20,920 nt of DNA, from assembly GCA_039714735.1 (NCBI GenBank), contig JBDLIT010000070.1, positions 1 to 20,920 on the forward strand. Direction: 5' to 3'. Below the pieces are notes generated by a model. The model did no database searches, had not been told where the DNA came from, and saw only the letters and a list, made by a program, of their open reading frames with translations. The position numbers and the translations under genes were made by a program. Shown here piece after piece: positions 1 to 7,690 of the stretch (positions are counted from its first letter, which is position 1; the number at the start of each line of letters is the position of its first letter). This DNA is from JASJBU01 sp039714735 (GTDB lineage Bacteria; Pseudomonadota; Gammaproteobacteria; Chromatiales; Chromatiaceae).

Positions 1-1269
1 CCAGATTGATGTGGCGGATTCCAGTGAAGATATGTCGCGGGTCTTAGGTCCAAACTCTTCAAAGCCGCCTCTCCTGGCCTCTGTTTGGATATTCGATTCT
101 ATGGGTTCCAGAGTGAATCTTGCTGAGATATCAAATAGGTTTCCTTCAGCAAACTTCTTTTCAACCCATGAAGCGTTAGCCTTTTGATTGTCTTGGGGTT
201 CCTCTGCTTGCTTTTTGCTGCCCTCCGCTACGAGTTGATATATCTTGCATAGACCAACGGCTACCCGTAGTTCAAAATTGAGCTTTGTACGGACGAATGT
301 CCGTTTCTGCTCGTTAGACCAGAGTTGGATTAACTGTCGCAGAAGGTTTTTATCCAGGGAATCTATGCCCCAGAGTGGTGCCTGGGGGGCATCCTCATCA
401 AAATGCTCACGCAGTTTATTGATCAATTTCGAAGCATCCAGATTAAGAATATATCTGGAATCCGCATCAGAACTGAGCGAACCGTGTGAGGGGGGCATGT
501 CTGAGTCTTGCTTCAGAACGATTGAGGCCTCAACAGGCGCCTCATCCGGGTTGTAAAATCGCGTATGTCTGGCCCATTTGAGTAAGGCGTCAAAGATCTG
601 GATGTTTTCTTTTTGGCGGATTTTATAGGGCGATGAGAGGCAAAAGAGCGCCATTCGGCGGTAGCTCAAATCGATGCTGGAACTGGTTTCATGAGTTTCC
701 TGTTGGTTCTGGACGTCTTGAGATTCCAGGTTGTAACGGCAGGCCAAGCGGTGCAAGACATGCAGTTCCAGCCAAATTCTTTTTGGATAAGAGTCATAGA
801 CCAGGACAGAGAGAAGCATGACCTGTGACAGGTGATGGATTGTCCGATGAATGGAGGTGGAAAGTAGTTTGTGGTCGGCTTTTCCATTATTGGTCAACAC
901 GATATCCGCTACCACACATTTGTAGGCTGTGGCCAGGCCACTGTGGAGCTCCCGATTCAATATGGCTATTTTGTGGGCCTTCTCACTGAGTGGAAAGCCA
1001 ATATTTACAAAATGCTTTTTAAGATTTGACCCGACATATTTAACTGGATCCTGCAAATGCTCTGCGCATAGAAAGCGCTTTTTGTAGGGTATGATGGTCT
1101 TGTTGTGTTCACGCAGAGTCTGAAAAATCTGACGTGCAGTCTCACCAATATTGGCAAGAGGGAGTCTTTCGACCCAATCTGAGACCTCTTTATCAGTCAG
1201 ATAGATGACCTTCCCGTTGGGTGGGGATTGGTCTGGAATTTTTAATCCTATTCGATTTTTTGTCGCCAT
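1..1269 (-). CDS. N-terminal part of large cytoplasmic protein, possibly PilZ-type c-di-GMP receptor family (partial)
   Basis: Reading the minus strand from the ATG at 1269 gives 423 codons without a stop up to base 1, so the gene continues past the left edge. An in-frame TAA lies directly before this ATG, so it is the first possible start; no good Shine-Dalgarno is seen. The product starts MATKNRIGLKIPDQSPP and has no signal peptide or membrane segment. A mostly helical region follows, with the motif LPLANIGETARQIFQTL near residues 37-53. From memory this resembles the N-terminal region of long gammaproteobacterial proteins that end in a PilZ domain and are often labelled molecular chaperone. 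The PilZ domain would lie outside the window, so the family assignment is tentative. That a gene exists here is well supported by the long open frame; its function is not. Confidence 0.72.
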   Translation of the reverse strand, partial: MATKNRIGLKIPDQSPPNGKVIYLTDKEVSDWVERLPLANIGETARQIFQTLREHNKTIIPYKKRFLCAEHLQDPVKYVGSNLKKHFVNIGFPLSEKAHKIAILNRELHSGLATAYKCVVADIVLTNNGKADHKLLSTSIHRTIHHLSQVMLLSVLVYDSYPKRIWLELHVLHRLACRYNLESQDVQNQQETHETSSSIDLSYRRMALFCLSSPYKIRQKENIQIFDALLKWARHTRFYNPDEAPVEASIVLKQDSDMPPSHGSLSSDADSRYILNLDASKLINKLREHFDEDAPQAPLWGIDSLDKNLLRQLIQLWSNEQKRTFVRTKLNFELRVAVGLCKIYQLVAEGSKKQAEEPQDNQKANASWVEKKFAEGNLFDISARFTLEPIESNIQTEARRGGFEEFGPKTRDISSLESATSIW

Positions 1270-1364
1270 TTACTGCCGCTTTTTATGACATGCCTGATGC
1301 CGGTAGGATCGGCCGAGACATTATTAACTTTAAATTAACTATTTTTAGCGTAATCAACAAGCCA

Positions 1365-1381
1365 AAAGGCGAAATGCCTTT
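1365..1381. other. Small perfect hairpin in divergent intergenic region
   Basis: aaaggc (1365-1370) and gcctt+t (1376-1381) form a perfect 6-bp stem around the 5-nt loop gaaat. It lies in the 236-bp gap between two divergently read genes, where no terminator is needed. There is no long T tract. It may be an operator or chance; nothing else in 1270-1505 stands out. Confidence 0.25.
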
Positions 1382-1505
1382 CATGAATAGGAAGTTGTGT
1401 CAGCTTAAATATTTTGAAATTGTGGTAAGCCTTCTGAATTGTTGATCGAAATAGGGTCTGTAGGCAAGCCCAGTCATTCTGTTCCCACTTTGAAGGACAA
1501 GTTTA

Positions 1506-2174
1506 ATGCCGATCAAGCTCGTAAGTTTTGTGCTCTGCCCATTTGTGCAAAGGGCGGTGATTACACTCAAAGAAAAACACGTGGACTTCTCTCTCGAGTA
1601 TGTCGACCTGTCAGCGCCTCCAGATTGGTTCAGAGAACTCTCACCTTTGGGTAAAGTGCCGTTGTTACAAGTTGATGGAGAGGTTATTTTTGAATCATCG
1701 GTCATTATCGATTATCTGGATGAGGTTTTTGCGCCAAGGTTACACCCGATAGACCCATTGAAACGGGCTCAGCACAAGGCCTGGATCGAATACGGCTCTG
1801 GCCTGCTGATGGATCAACATGCAGTCTGTATGGCCGCAGATGAGGCTGATTACCAGCAAAAATCCGACATTTTTCAGCAGAATCTAGCGCGTCTTGTATC
1901 ACCCATGGAGTCAGGCCTGTTTGCTGGGGAGGCCGGCTTCTCGATGGTCGATGCGGCCTATGCCCCACTATTCATGCGTATGGAGATACTTGATGGTTTA
2001 GGTGCAGAACAGCCAGAGAACTACTACCCGGAGTGTGTGACATCCTGGGCTAAATCGCTCCTGCAGCGGCCTTCCGTGGCCGACTCGGTGATTGCGGATT
2101 TCAAATCGGAATTTATCGACTTTTTTGCACAAAAAGGTTCCTGGCTGATGCAGCGGATCAAGGGGTCACTGTAG
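1506..2174 (+). CDS. Glutathione S-transferase family protein (Cys-type, omega/DHAR-like active site)
   Basis: The 222-residue product has the two-domain GST fold typical of this length. The N-terminal thioredoxin-like domain (about 1-80) carries CPFVQR with Cys11 in the catalytic position, PLGKVPLL with the cis-proline at residue 52, and E63-S64, the usual glutathione-binding pair. An all-helical C-terminal domain follows. Cys rather than Tyr or Ser at the active site suggests thiol transfer, dehydroascorbate-type or deglutathionylation chemistry rather than classical conjugation; that is inference from family knowledge. The ATG has AAGGAC upstream at suitable spacing. The 3' end overlaps the convergent dsbA-like gene by 17 nt. 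The substrate is unknown. Confidence 0.9.
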   Translation: MPIKLVSFVLCPFVQRAVITLKEKHVDFSLEYVDLSAPPDWFRELSPLGKVPLLQVDGEVIFESSVIIDYLDEVFAPRLHPIDPLKRAQHKAWIEYGSGLLMDQHAVCMAADEADYQQKSDIFQQNLARLVSPMESGLFAGEAGFSMVDAAYAPLFMRMEILDGLGAEQPENYYPECVTSWAKSLLQRPSVADSVIADFKSEFIDFFAQKGSWLMQRIKGSL

Positions 2175-2781
2175 ACTCCTTTTTGGTCAGTTGGTCCATG
2201 ATAGTAAACATCTTCGCATGAGAGCCCGCCAGACTGGCGCTGGTTTTATATTTTCCATTGATGCCGACTGCGGGAACACCGGTCAGTTGAAAACGTTTCC
2301 CGAGCTTACGCGCCTGTTGTACTTTGACGAATACGCCAAATGACTTCCATGCTTCGGAAAATGCCTTTCGGTCGACGCCATGATCGACGGCAAATTCGAT
2401 GAGTGACTCTTTGTCAAACAGTTTACGGCGCTCTTTATGCATTGCTTCAAATAAGGGTTTATGCAGTTTGTCGAGCACACCGAGGGCTTCGGCGGCATAA
2501 AAGAACTGAGCGTGGACAGCCCAACTCGGATTGAGAGGCGAGGGCACCAGGCGAAATTCGATATTCTCGCCCTGTTTTTCGAGCCAGGCATCCATTTCAG
2601 GTTCAAGATCGTAACAGTGAGGGCATCCATACCAGAAGAACTCCAATACCTCTACCTTACCGTTTGAGGCTGTAGTCGGTACGGGAGGATCGATTGGATC
2701 CCAGCCTTCACCCCACTCCGCATAGACCGGTTGCAGGGCCAGAAAGGTAAAAATGAAAAACAGACGTTTGATCCAGGGCAT
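2158..2781 (-). CDS. dsbA: Periplasmic thiol:disulfide interchange protein, DsbA family
   Basis: The 207-residue product begins with a signal peptide (MPWIKRLFFIFTFLALQPVYA, likely cut near residue 21). The thioredoxin-fold active site is FFWYGCPHCY with Cys53 and Cys56, the CPHC motif of DsbA oxidases, and the cis-proline loop is TGVPAV with Pro170. Members of the family oxidise cysteine pairs in proteins newly exported to the periplasm and are themselves reoxidised by DsbB. No dsbB is in this window. The start ATG has GGTGGA five bases upstream. The last 17 nt overlap the convergent GST-fold gene, so no separate terminator exists. Assignment to the family is strong; DsbA versus the DsbL branch cannot be decided here. 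Confidence 0.9.
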   Translation of the reverse strand: MPWIKRLFFIFTFLALQPVYAEWGEGWDPIDPPVPTTASNGKVEVLEFFWYGCPHCYDLEPEMDAWLEKQGENIEFRLVPSPLNPSWAVHAQFFYAAEALGVLDKLHKPLFEAMHKERRKLFDKESLIEFAVDHGVDRKAFSEAWKSFGVFVKVQQARKLGKRFQLTGVPAVGINGKYKTSASLAGSHAKMFTIMDQLTKKESTVTP

Positions 2782-2891
2782 TGTTCCACCTTTGATTGAT
2801 TATGTATTTTAAGCAGTGTGATATTGAACCTTTTTAGAGGCTTAAATACCACACTTGTTCCTCAGAATCGGCATGTCGATTTGAGATTGGG

Positions 2892-2897
2892 TATAAT
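2892..2897 (+). promoter_or_regulatory. Possible -10 element upstream of the 72-residue protein gene
   Basis: A perfect TATAAT lies 32 nt upstream of the ATG at 2930. No convincing -35 hexamer is found 16-18 nt before it, so this is only a weak promoter candidate for the 72-residue gene and the SET gene behind it. Confidence 0.3.
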
Positions 2898-2929
2898 TTT
2901 GAGCCAAGTTTGATGAATGACAGCTGAAT

Positions 2930-3148
2930 ATGACTCCACAGCATATAGATAAGAGTATTGAGCGGCTTTGCCAGAAGGGATGTCAGTCTGTCAGGGAGGA
3001 TATCAAATTGCTGGAGCGAGGGGTGATTTTGCCTGAGCTACAGGATCTTGATGAACTCGGCCGGAGAGTGGTGTTGAAAGAGTTACAATCGATCATGGCC
3101 GTCTACGGCGATGTCTGTCCAGCCGGAAGAAAAATAAAACTGAAGTAG
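2930..3148 (+). CDS. Conserved-looking small protein of unknown function
   Basis: The product is 72 residues (MTPQHIDKSIERLCQKGC...), soluble, mostly predicted helix, with two cysteines near the N-terminus (Cys14 and Cys18) and one near the C-terminus in GDVCPAGRK. The wording ELQSIMAVYG near residues 51-60 resembles small unannotated gammaproteobacterial proteins from memory, but I know no function. It ends 8 nt before the SET-domain gene, so the two are almost certainly co-transcribed and may be translationally coupled. The Cys residues are too few and too scattered to call a zinc site. Coding is supported by its position, reading frame and spacing. Confidence 0.7.
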   Translation: MTPQHIDKSIERLCQKGCQSVREDIKLLERGVILPELQDLDELGRRVVLKELQSIMAVYGDVCPAGRKIKLK

Positions 3149-3156
3149 ACAAACTG

Positions 3157-3492
3157 ATGACTGAACAGAGAAAAAAAAGATTGGGTGATGTTGTCTACAA
3201 GTCGATATCGCCGATTCACGGGAATGGGCTCTTCGCCAAGGTGGAACTCAACAAAGGCCAATTTATTGGAAGCTATGAAGGACCCACTGCCAAGCGGGAT
3301 GGAACCTATGTGCTCTGGGTGTTTGAAGAGGGATTGGAGCCGGTAGGCCGCAGTGGCCGGAATCTACTCCGATACCTCAACCATCAGGAACAGGGCAATG
3401 CCGAATTCGACGGCTTCGATCTCTACGCCCTGGCGGATATCAAGTCCCATGAAGAGATCACCTTCGACTATGGCGGATGGGAGGAAGAATAA
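3157..3492 (+). CDS. Minimal SET-domain protein, putative protein lysine methyltransferase
   Basis: The whole 111-residue product is a SET domain. HGNGLFA (residues 21-27) is the SAM-binding GxG region, KGQFIGSYEG follows, then RYLNHQEQGNAEF (72-84) corresponds to the NHxxxxN pseudoknot motif, and ITFDYGG (101-107) carries the catalytic tyrosine at 105. There are no pre-SET or post-SET cysteine clusters, as is usual in short bacterial members. Such enzymes move a methyl group from S-adenosylmethionine to lysine side chains. The bacterial substrate is not known here and could be a ribosomal, nucleoid or other protein. It follows an unknown 72-residue gene by 8 nt, which makes that protein a candidate partner or substrate (inference). 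Confidence 0.88.
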   Translation: MTEQRKKRLGDVVYKSISPIHGNGLFAKVELNKGQFIGSYEGPTAKRDGTYVLWVFEEGLEPVGRSGRNLLRYLNHQEQGNAEFDGFDLYALADIKSHEEITFDYGGWEEE

Positions 3493-3531
3493 CTGGCGTC
3501 TTCTCCCCGCCGGTGGGTCTGCAGACAAACG

Positions 3532-3561
3532 CCTTGACCCCTTTGTGGGGTTTGTTCAAGG
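3532..3561. terminator. Inverted repeat at the SET/batD convergent junction, possible weak terminator
   Basis: ccttga (3532-3537) pairs with tcaagg (3556-3561), and inside it cccc (3538-3541) pairs with gggg (3547-3550), leaving a small internal bulge. It covers the batD stop codon. Neither strand has a clear run of T after the stem, so efficient intrinsic termination is uncertain. Confidence 0.4.
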
Positions 3562-5316
3562 GTTTAGTGGAATCAGACTCTCCCGTCGAGCCGGTCTTGC
3601 CCTTTCCACATTGTCCGGTTCGAGCAGTTCTCGTGGATTGAATTGCCGCCAGTCATCCGGGCTATCCGGATTGTAGAAGGTGCGGTCCAGGATATTCACG
3701 GCCAATGCGATGTTATGGTTACAGCGCTTTGCCAGCCGATTGAGATTGCTCGGCGGGTTATCCGGCCAGTGGTGCTGTCCCCAGCGGAGCCATGCCGTTC
3801 TGGCGGCTTCCTGATCGGTGTCTTGGTACGCGGCTTCCAAGGCATCGATGATCTCCGGCAGTTGATCCTTTGGCGGTGGCTCAATCTCTGCCTGCTGCGC
3901 AACTGGTTCGTTGGTTTTTTTCCGCCGATGGGTCAGCCACCAACCCAACAGGGTCGCCAGCCAACCGACGCCCAGGACCCAGGCCAGCCATGCGGGAAAA
4001 TTAGAGCCATTTGGATCATTCAGTGCTGCATCCGCCTCAAGCTCAATCTCGGATTCAGGCGCGATACTCTCCTCAACTGTTTGCGTGGCAGGCGGCGGGA
4101 CAAATGGAGAGGAACCACCAAGATTGGGCAGAATCTCCAGGGTGACTGCTGACAACCGCGCCACCTCCTGCCGGTCTGCTTCTATGTTCCACCAAGGTAT
4201 CTCGATGCGGGGCAGGGAATAGCTGCCCGGTTCGGTTGCCACCAGCGTCACGCCAGTCTGGCGGCTTCCAGCGACCCCGTCTCTGGAGAGATTGTCCTTC
4301 ACCTGCGGCCGCTCCGGATACTGTTTGAGCCCTGAGGGCAGTTCCTGTTTGATGGCGGGTAGCTGGGCCGCAGTCAGTCCGTCGGCGAATACCATGATGT
4401 GGCGGCTGGCTGGTTTGCCGGCCAGGATGGGTCCGTTGCTGTTGATGTCTCGCTCTACAATCTGCAGATTCCGTGCGGGCAGCCAGCGTTCACCCGTGAA
4501 TTCAGAGGGGACAGGCAGGATTTCGAGTTCGAGCTGTGCCGATTTGGTGCGTATAATCCTGCTCTCCTGTCGTGGGTTATTGAAAGGGGCGCGCATCAGG
4601 TCGAAGATTGAGGACCCGCCCGAACCGCTTCTGCCTCGATACAGGGCATCTCCCAAATGCAACTTGCCGGTCTGGTAGGCGTAGACGGCGTAACGGCGTT
4701 CGATCACCCGATAGGACTGACCCTCATGCTCCGCCTGGTACTGTTCCTCGTTAAGCAGGCGCAGCACCGTGTCCTCGAGTGATGCCTGAGGTTCGGTCAG
4801 GGATTCCCCGCGGACTCCTTCCGCCTGGTAGAGGCGCACCGTGAGGATCACCTCTTCCTGGAGATAGGCGCGGGATTTTGTCAGGTCGAGTTGAATGAAG
4901 GCGCTTTTTGTTGCGGCCTCCTCGCTGTCATACATGACCTCGGTTACTTTCAGAGTCAACGGGGAGGAGCTCTCCGTTCCCACCGGTATGGAGGGAATGG
5001 TCAACCGCCCTGTCTTCTTGGGCAGCAGGGTGAGCGTTAGCCCCTGGGTTTTCGACATCTGGCCGTTGATGATGGAAATGCTCTGCTGGGTCGAGCGCCC
5101 GAGGATCTCGAAATCCTCTTGCAGAACCGAAAGATCGGGCGAAGCGTCGTTCTGGCCCTTGATCTTAAGCTGCAGCTTGACCGGTTCCTCGAGATTGGTC
5201 GTGCTACGTGACAGCTTGACCTGGACCTCTGCCATCATGGGTTGAACCCAGAGCAACAGGGGCATTAAAAGCCCGATGAATAGTAGATTGGAAATTGTAC
5301 GATATGTTCGCTTCAT
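3556..5316 (-). CDS. batD: BatD-like protein (Bacteroides aerotolerance family), solitary copy
   Basis: The 586-residue product has an N-terminal signal peptide (LLFIGLLMPLLLWVQPMMAEV, ending near residue 30) and a long beta-rich periplasmic region with the BatD features LEEPVKLQLKIKG, DFEILGRSTQQS and KTGRLTIPSIPVG. A single membrane helix (WLAWVLGVGWLATLLGWWL) sits near residues 444-462, and a cytoplasmic helical C-terminal domain of about 120 residues follows. BatD normally works with the von Willebrand-type proteins BatA and BatB and with a MoxR ATPase in envelope stress or metalloenzyme maturation. None of those genes is in this window: recJ is divergent on one side and the SET gene convergent on the other. 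The gene therefore appears monocistronic. The family call is strong; the physiological role is inferred. Confidence 0.88.
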   Translation of the reverse strand: MKRTYRTISNLLFIGLLMPLLLWVQPMMAEVQVKLSRSTTNLEEPVKLQLKIKGQNDASPDLSVLQEDFEILGRSTQQSISIINGQMSKTQGLTLTLLPKKTGRLTIPSIPVGTESSSPLTLKVTEVMYDSEEAATKSAFIQLDLTKSRAYLQEEVILTVRLYQAEGVRGESLTEPQASLEDTVLRLLNEEQYQAEHEGQSYRVIERRYAVYAYQTGKLHLGDALYRGRSGSGGSSIFDLMRAPFNNPRQESRIIRTKSAQLELEILPVPSEFTGERWLPARNLQIVERDINSNGPILAGKPASRHIMVFADGLTAAQLPAIKQELPSGLKQYPERPQVKDNLSRDGVAGSRQTGVTLVATEPGSYSLPRIEIPWWNIEADRQEVARLSAVTLEILPNLGGSSPFVPPPATQTVEESIAPESEIELEADAALNDPNGSNFPAWLAWVLGVGWLATLLGWWLTHRRKKTNEPVAQQAEIEPPPKDQLPEIIDALEAAYQDTDQEAARTAWLRWGQHHWPDNPPSNLNRLAKRCNHNIALAVNILDRTFYNPDSPDDWRQFNPRELLEPDNVERARPARRESLIPLNP

Positions 5317-5468
5317 GACTGCTTAGCGAGAGACGTCATCCCTTGTTAAATTGGGTCAATTCGACACATTCCTGCCGGCATAGTTCGCATCGGTTCAAAA
5401 AGAATCGTCTGATCCCTCTTTTTAAAGTATAAATCAGTTTTTTACGCGCATCACGAGATAAACACTTC

Positions 5469-7190
5469 TTGAAAATCATTCAACGTCCGCTGCCTGACAA
5501 AGCCGTTAAGTCCTCAGAAGACCTGCATCCTGTGCTGGAGCGAGTCTATCGATCGAGGGGGGTGGTTTCAGCCAAGGAGCTGGACCATAGTCTATCCAGA
5601 CTGCTGCCTGCGACTCAACTCAAACACCTGGATGAAGCAGCCAGTCTGCTGCAGCAGGTTCTGGAGCAGGACGGCCGGTTTCTGATCGTGGGAGATTATG
5701 ATTGCGACGGAGCAACCAGTAGCGTGCTGGCAATCCTGGCGCTACAGGCATTTGGGGCAAACAATGTCAGTTATCTGGTGCCGAACCGGTTTGAGTTTGG
5801 CTATGGTCTGACGCCGGAAATCGTCGATCTTGCCGTGCAACAGCACCCGAATCTGATCATTACGGTAGACAATGGGATCGCAAGCATTGCAGGTGTCGAG
5901 CGCGCCAATGCCTCGGGTGTCCCGGTATTGATCACCGATCACCATCTGCCTGGAGATTGGCTGCCGCCGGCAGCGGTGATCGTCAACCCCAACCAGCCGG
6001 ATGATGGGTTTCCCAGCAAGCACCTGGCCGGTGTCGGTGTGATCTTCTACGTGATGGCTGCCTTGCGCAGTCGCTTACGCGGCAACGGCTGGTTCGAGAG
6101 GAATGCCAGGGCAGTACCCAACCTGGCCGAGTGGCTCGATCTGGTGGCGCTGGGGACCGTGGCGGATCTGGTGCCGCTGGATGCGAATAACCGGATCCTG
6201 GTCGAACAGGGCCTGCGGCGGATTCGCGCCGGACGTTGCCGTCCGGGGATTCAGGCGCTGCTCGAACTCGCGGGCCGCTCACTGCACAGAGTGGTGGCTT
6301 CCGATCTGGGGTTTGCCGTGGGACCCAGGCTGAATGCCGCCGGACGTCTGGAGGATATGGGCCTGGGGATCGAATGTCTGCTCACGGAGGATCATCAGGC
6401 TGCGTCCGGCATGGCCCAGGAGCTGGACCGGCTCAATCGGACCCGGCGTGAGATTGAACAGCAGATGAAGGAGCAGGCGGTCAGTGCATTGGAGCGCCTG
6501 CACCTCGAGTCGGCAGGTGAGCTGCCGGCGGGGCTCTGCCTCTATCGCCCTGAGTGGCACCAGGGAGTCATCGGTATTCTGGCCGCCAGGATCCGGGAGC
6601 AGTATCATCGCCCGGCCATCGTCTTTGCCGATGGCGGTGCGGGCATGCTCAAGGGTTCGGCACGATCAGTGCCGGAGCTGCATATCCGTGACCTGCTGGA
6701 CAGGATCGCCTCGCAGCATAGCGGTCTTCTCGATCGGTTCGGCGGTCATGCCATGGCGGCGGGGTTGAGTCTGCGAGAGGAAAATTTTCAGGCCTTCCGA
6801 ACTGCTTTCGAGCAGGCCGCCGGGTCCCAGCTCGATATTGATGCCCTGGAGGGCAGTCACACCTCCGACGGATCGCTGAGCGCTGAGCAACTGAGCCTGG
6901 AGCTGGCGCAACAGATCCGCTTCGCCGGACCCTGGGGGCAGGGCTTTGCAGAGCCGGTATTCGATGATGGGTTCCGGGTTGTGCATCAGCGTGTCGTTGG
7001 AGAGCGCCATTTGAAACTTCGGCTCACAGCCATGGATAATAACGATATTATCGATGCGATCGCCTTTAATCAGGCCGATCTGGGCAGGTTGCCCGAGCAG
7101 GTGCATCTGGTCTACCGGCTTGATGTGAATGAATTTCGCGGGCTGTTACAGCCCCAATTGATCGTGGAGGCCATCCAATCGACGAGCTAG
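5469..7190 (+). CDS. recJ: Single-stranded-DNA-specific 5'-3' exonuclease RecJ
   Basis: The 573-residue product aligns along its length with E. coli RecJ (577 residues, from memory). The DHH phosphoesterase motifs are present: VGDYDCDG with Asp76, Asp78 and Asp80, TVDNG with Asp134, and TDHHLPGD with Asp157-His158-His159. The DHHA1 domain includes GFAVGPRLNAAGR, GVIGILAARI and FGGHAMAAG. RecJ degrades 5' single-stranded ends in RecFOR recombination, mismatch repair and base-excision repair. The start codon is TTG. An in-frame stop lies at 5430-5432 and no ATG or GTG falls between, and the family N-terminus fits this start. The Shine-Dalgarno is poor. darP follows with an overlap, forming a two-gene unit. 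Confidence 0.96.
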   Translation: MKIIQRPLPDKAVKSSEDLHPVLERVYRSRGVVSAKELDHSLSRLLPATQLKHLDEAASLLQQVLEQDGRFLIVGDYDCDGATSSVLAILALQAFGANNVSYLVPNRFEFGYGLTPEIVDLAVQQHPNLIITVDNGIASIAGVERANASGVPVLITDHHLPGDWLPPAAVIVNPNQPDDGFPSKHLAGVGVIFYVMAALRSRLRGNGWFERNARAVPNLAEWLDLVALGTVADLVPLDANNRILVEQGLRRIRAGRCRPGIQALLELAGRSLHRVVASDLGFAVGPRLNAAGRLEDMGLGIECLLTEDHQAASGMAQELDRLNRTRREIEQQMKEQAVSALERLHLESAGELPAGLCLYRPEWHQGVIGILAARIREQYHRPAIVFADGGAGMLKGSARSVPELHIRDLLDRIASQHSGLLDRFGGHAMAAGLSLREENFQAFRTAFEQAAGSQLDIDALEGSHTSDGSLSAEQLSLELAQQIRFAGPWGQGFAEPVFDDGFRVVHQRVVGERHLKLRLTAMDNNDIIDAIAFNQADLGRLPEQVHLVYRLDVNEFRGLLQPQLIVEAIQSTS

Positions 7191-7690
7191 ATTACACTCC
7201 TGATGGAGAGGATGAGGGCCCAAGCAAGAGCGAGCTCAAACGGGAGATGCTGGCGCTGCAAAAGCTGGGTGAACGCCTGACCAGAGAGGGTCCCAAGGTT
7301 CTCGCCCGGATGCCGCTCAGTGACGAAATGCAGGCTGCCCTGGATGAGACCAAGCGGATCAAATCTCACAATGCCCTGCGCCGCCACTATCGGCGCCTGG
7401 GTAAACTGATGCGGCATGAAGAAATCGAGGGAATTCAGCGTGTTATCGATGAGATTGACAATAGGCATAGTGCGGGGGTAGCGAAATTTCATGTCCTGGA
7501 GCGCTGGCGCGATCGCTTGATCGAGGGTGACAGTGAAGATTTCGGCGCCTTTCTCAGTGAGTTTCCGGAAGCGGATCGCCAGCAGCTGCGGCAGCTGATT
7601 CAGGCGGTCCAGCGGGAGCGTGAGAAGGAACAGCCGCCGGCTGCCTATCGAAAACTCTTCAAATATCTCCGCGAAGTGGCTGGGTTTTGA
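7178..7690 (+). CDS. darP: Ribosome biogenesis factor DarP (YjgA/DUF615), apparent ATC start
   Basis: The C-terminal 147 residues from the ATG at 7247 match the YjgA/DarP family, which associates with the 50S subunit during late assembly (RIKSHNALRRHYRRLGKLMR, EFPEADRQQLRQLIQ, KLFKYLRE). The conserved family segment SKSELKRE lies upstream of that ATG in the same open frame, so the real start must be earlier. Between the in-frame stop at 7130-7132 and 7247 there is no ATG, GTG, TTG or CTG codon. ATC at 7178 is preceded by GGAGG (7166-7170) at 7-nt spacing, giving a 170-residue protein near the family's usual length (E. coli about 183) beginning xDELDYTPDGEDEGPSK. That start overlaps recJ by 13 nt. 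Family is confident; the exact start is inferred. The 3' end overlaps gluQ by 32 nt. Confidence 0.88.
   Translation: MDELDYTPDGEDEGPSKSELKREMLALQKLGERLTREGPKVLARMPLSDEMQAALDETKRIKSHNALRRHYRRLGKLMRHEEIEGIQRVIDEIDNRHSAGVAKFHVLERWRDRLIEGDSEDFGAFLSEFPEADRQQLRQLIQAVQREREKEQPPAAYRKLFKYLREVAGF

Noticed and set aside
3643..4152. Plus-strand frames opposite batD
   Set aside because: They are antisense to the well-supported batD and have no recognisable features.
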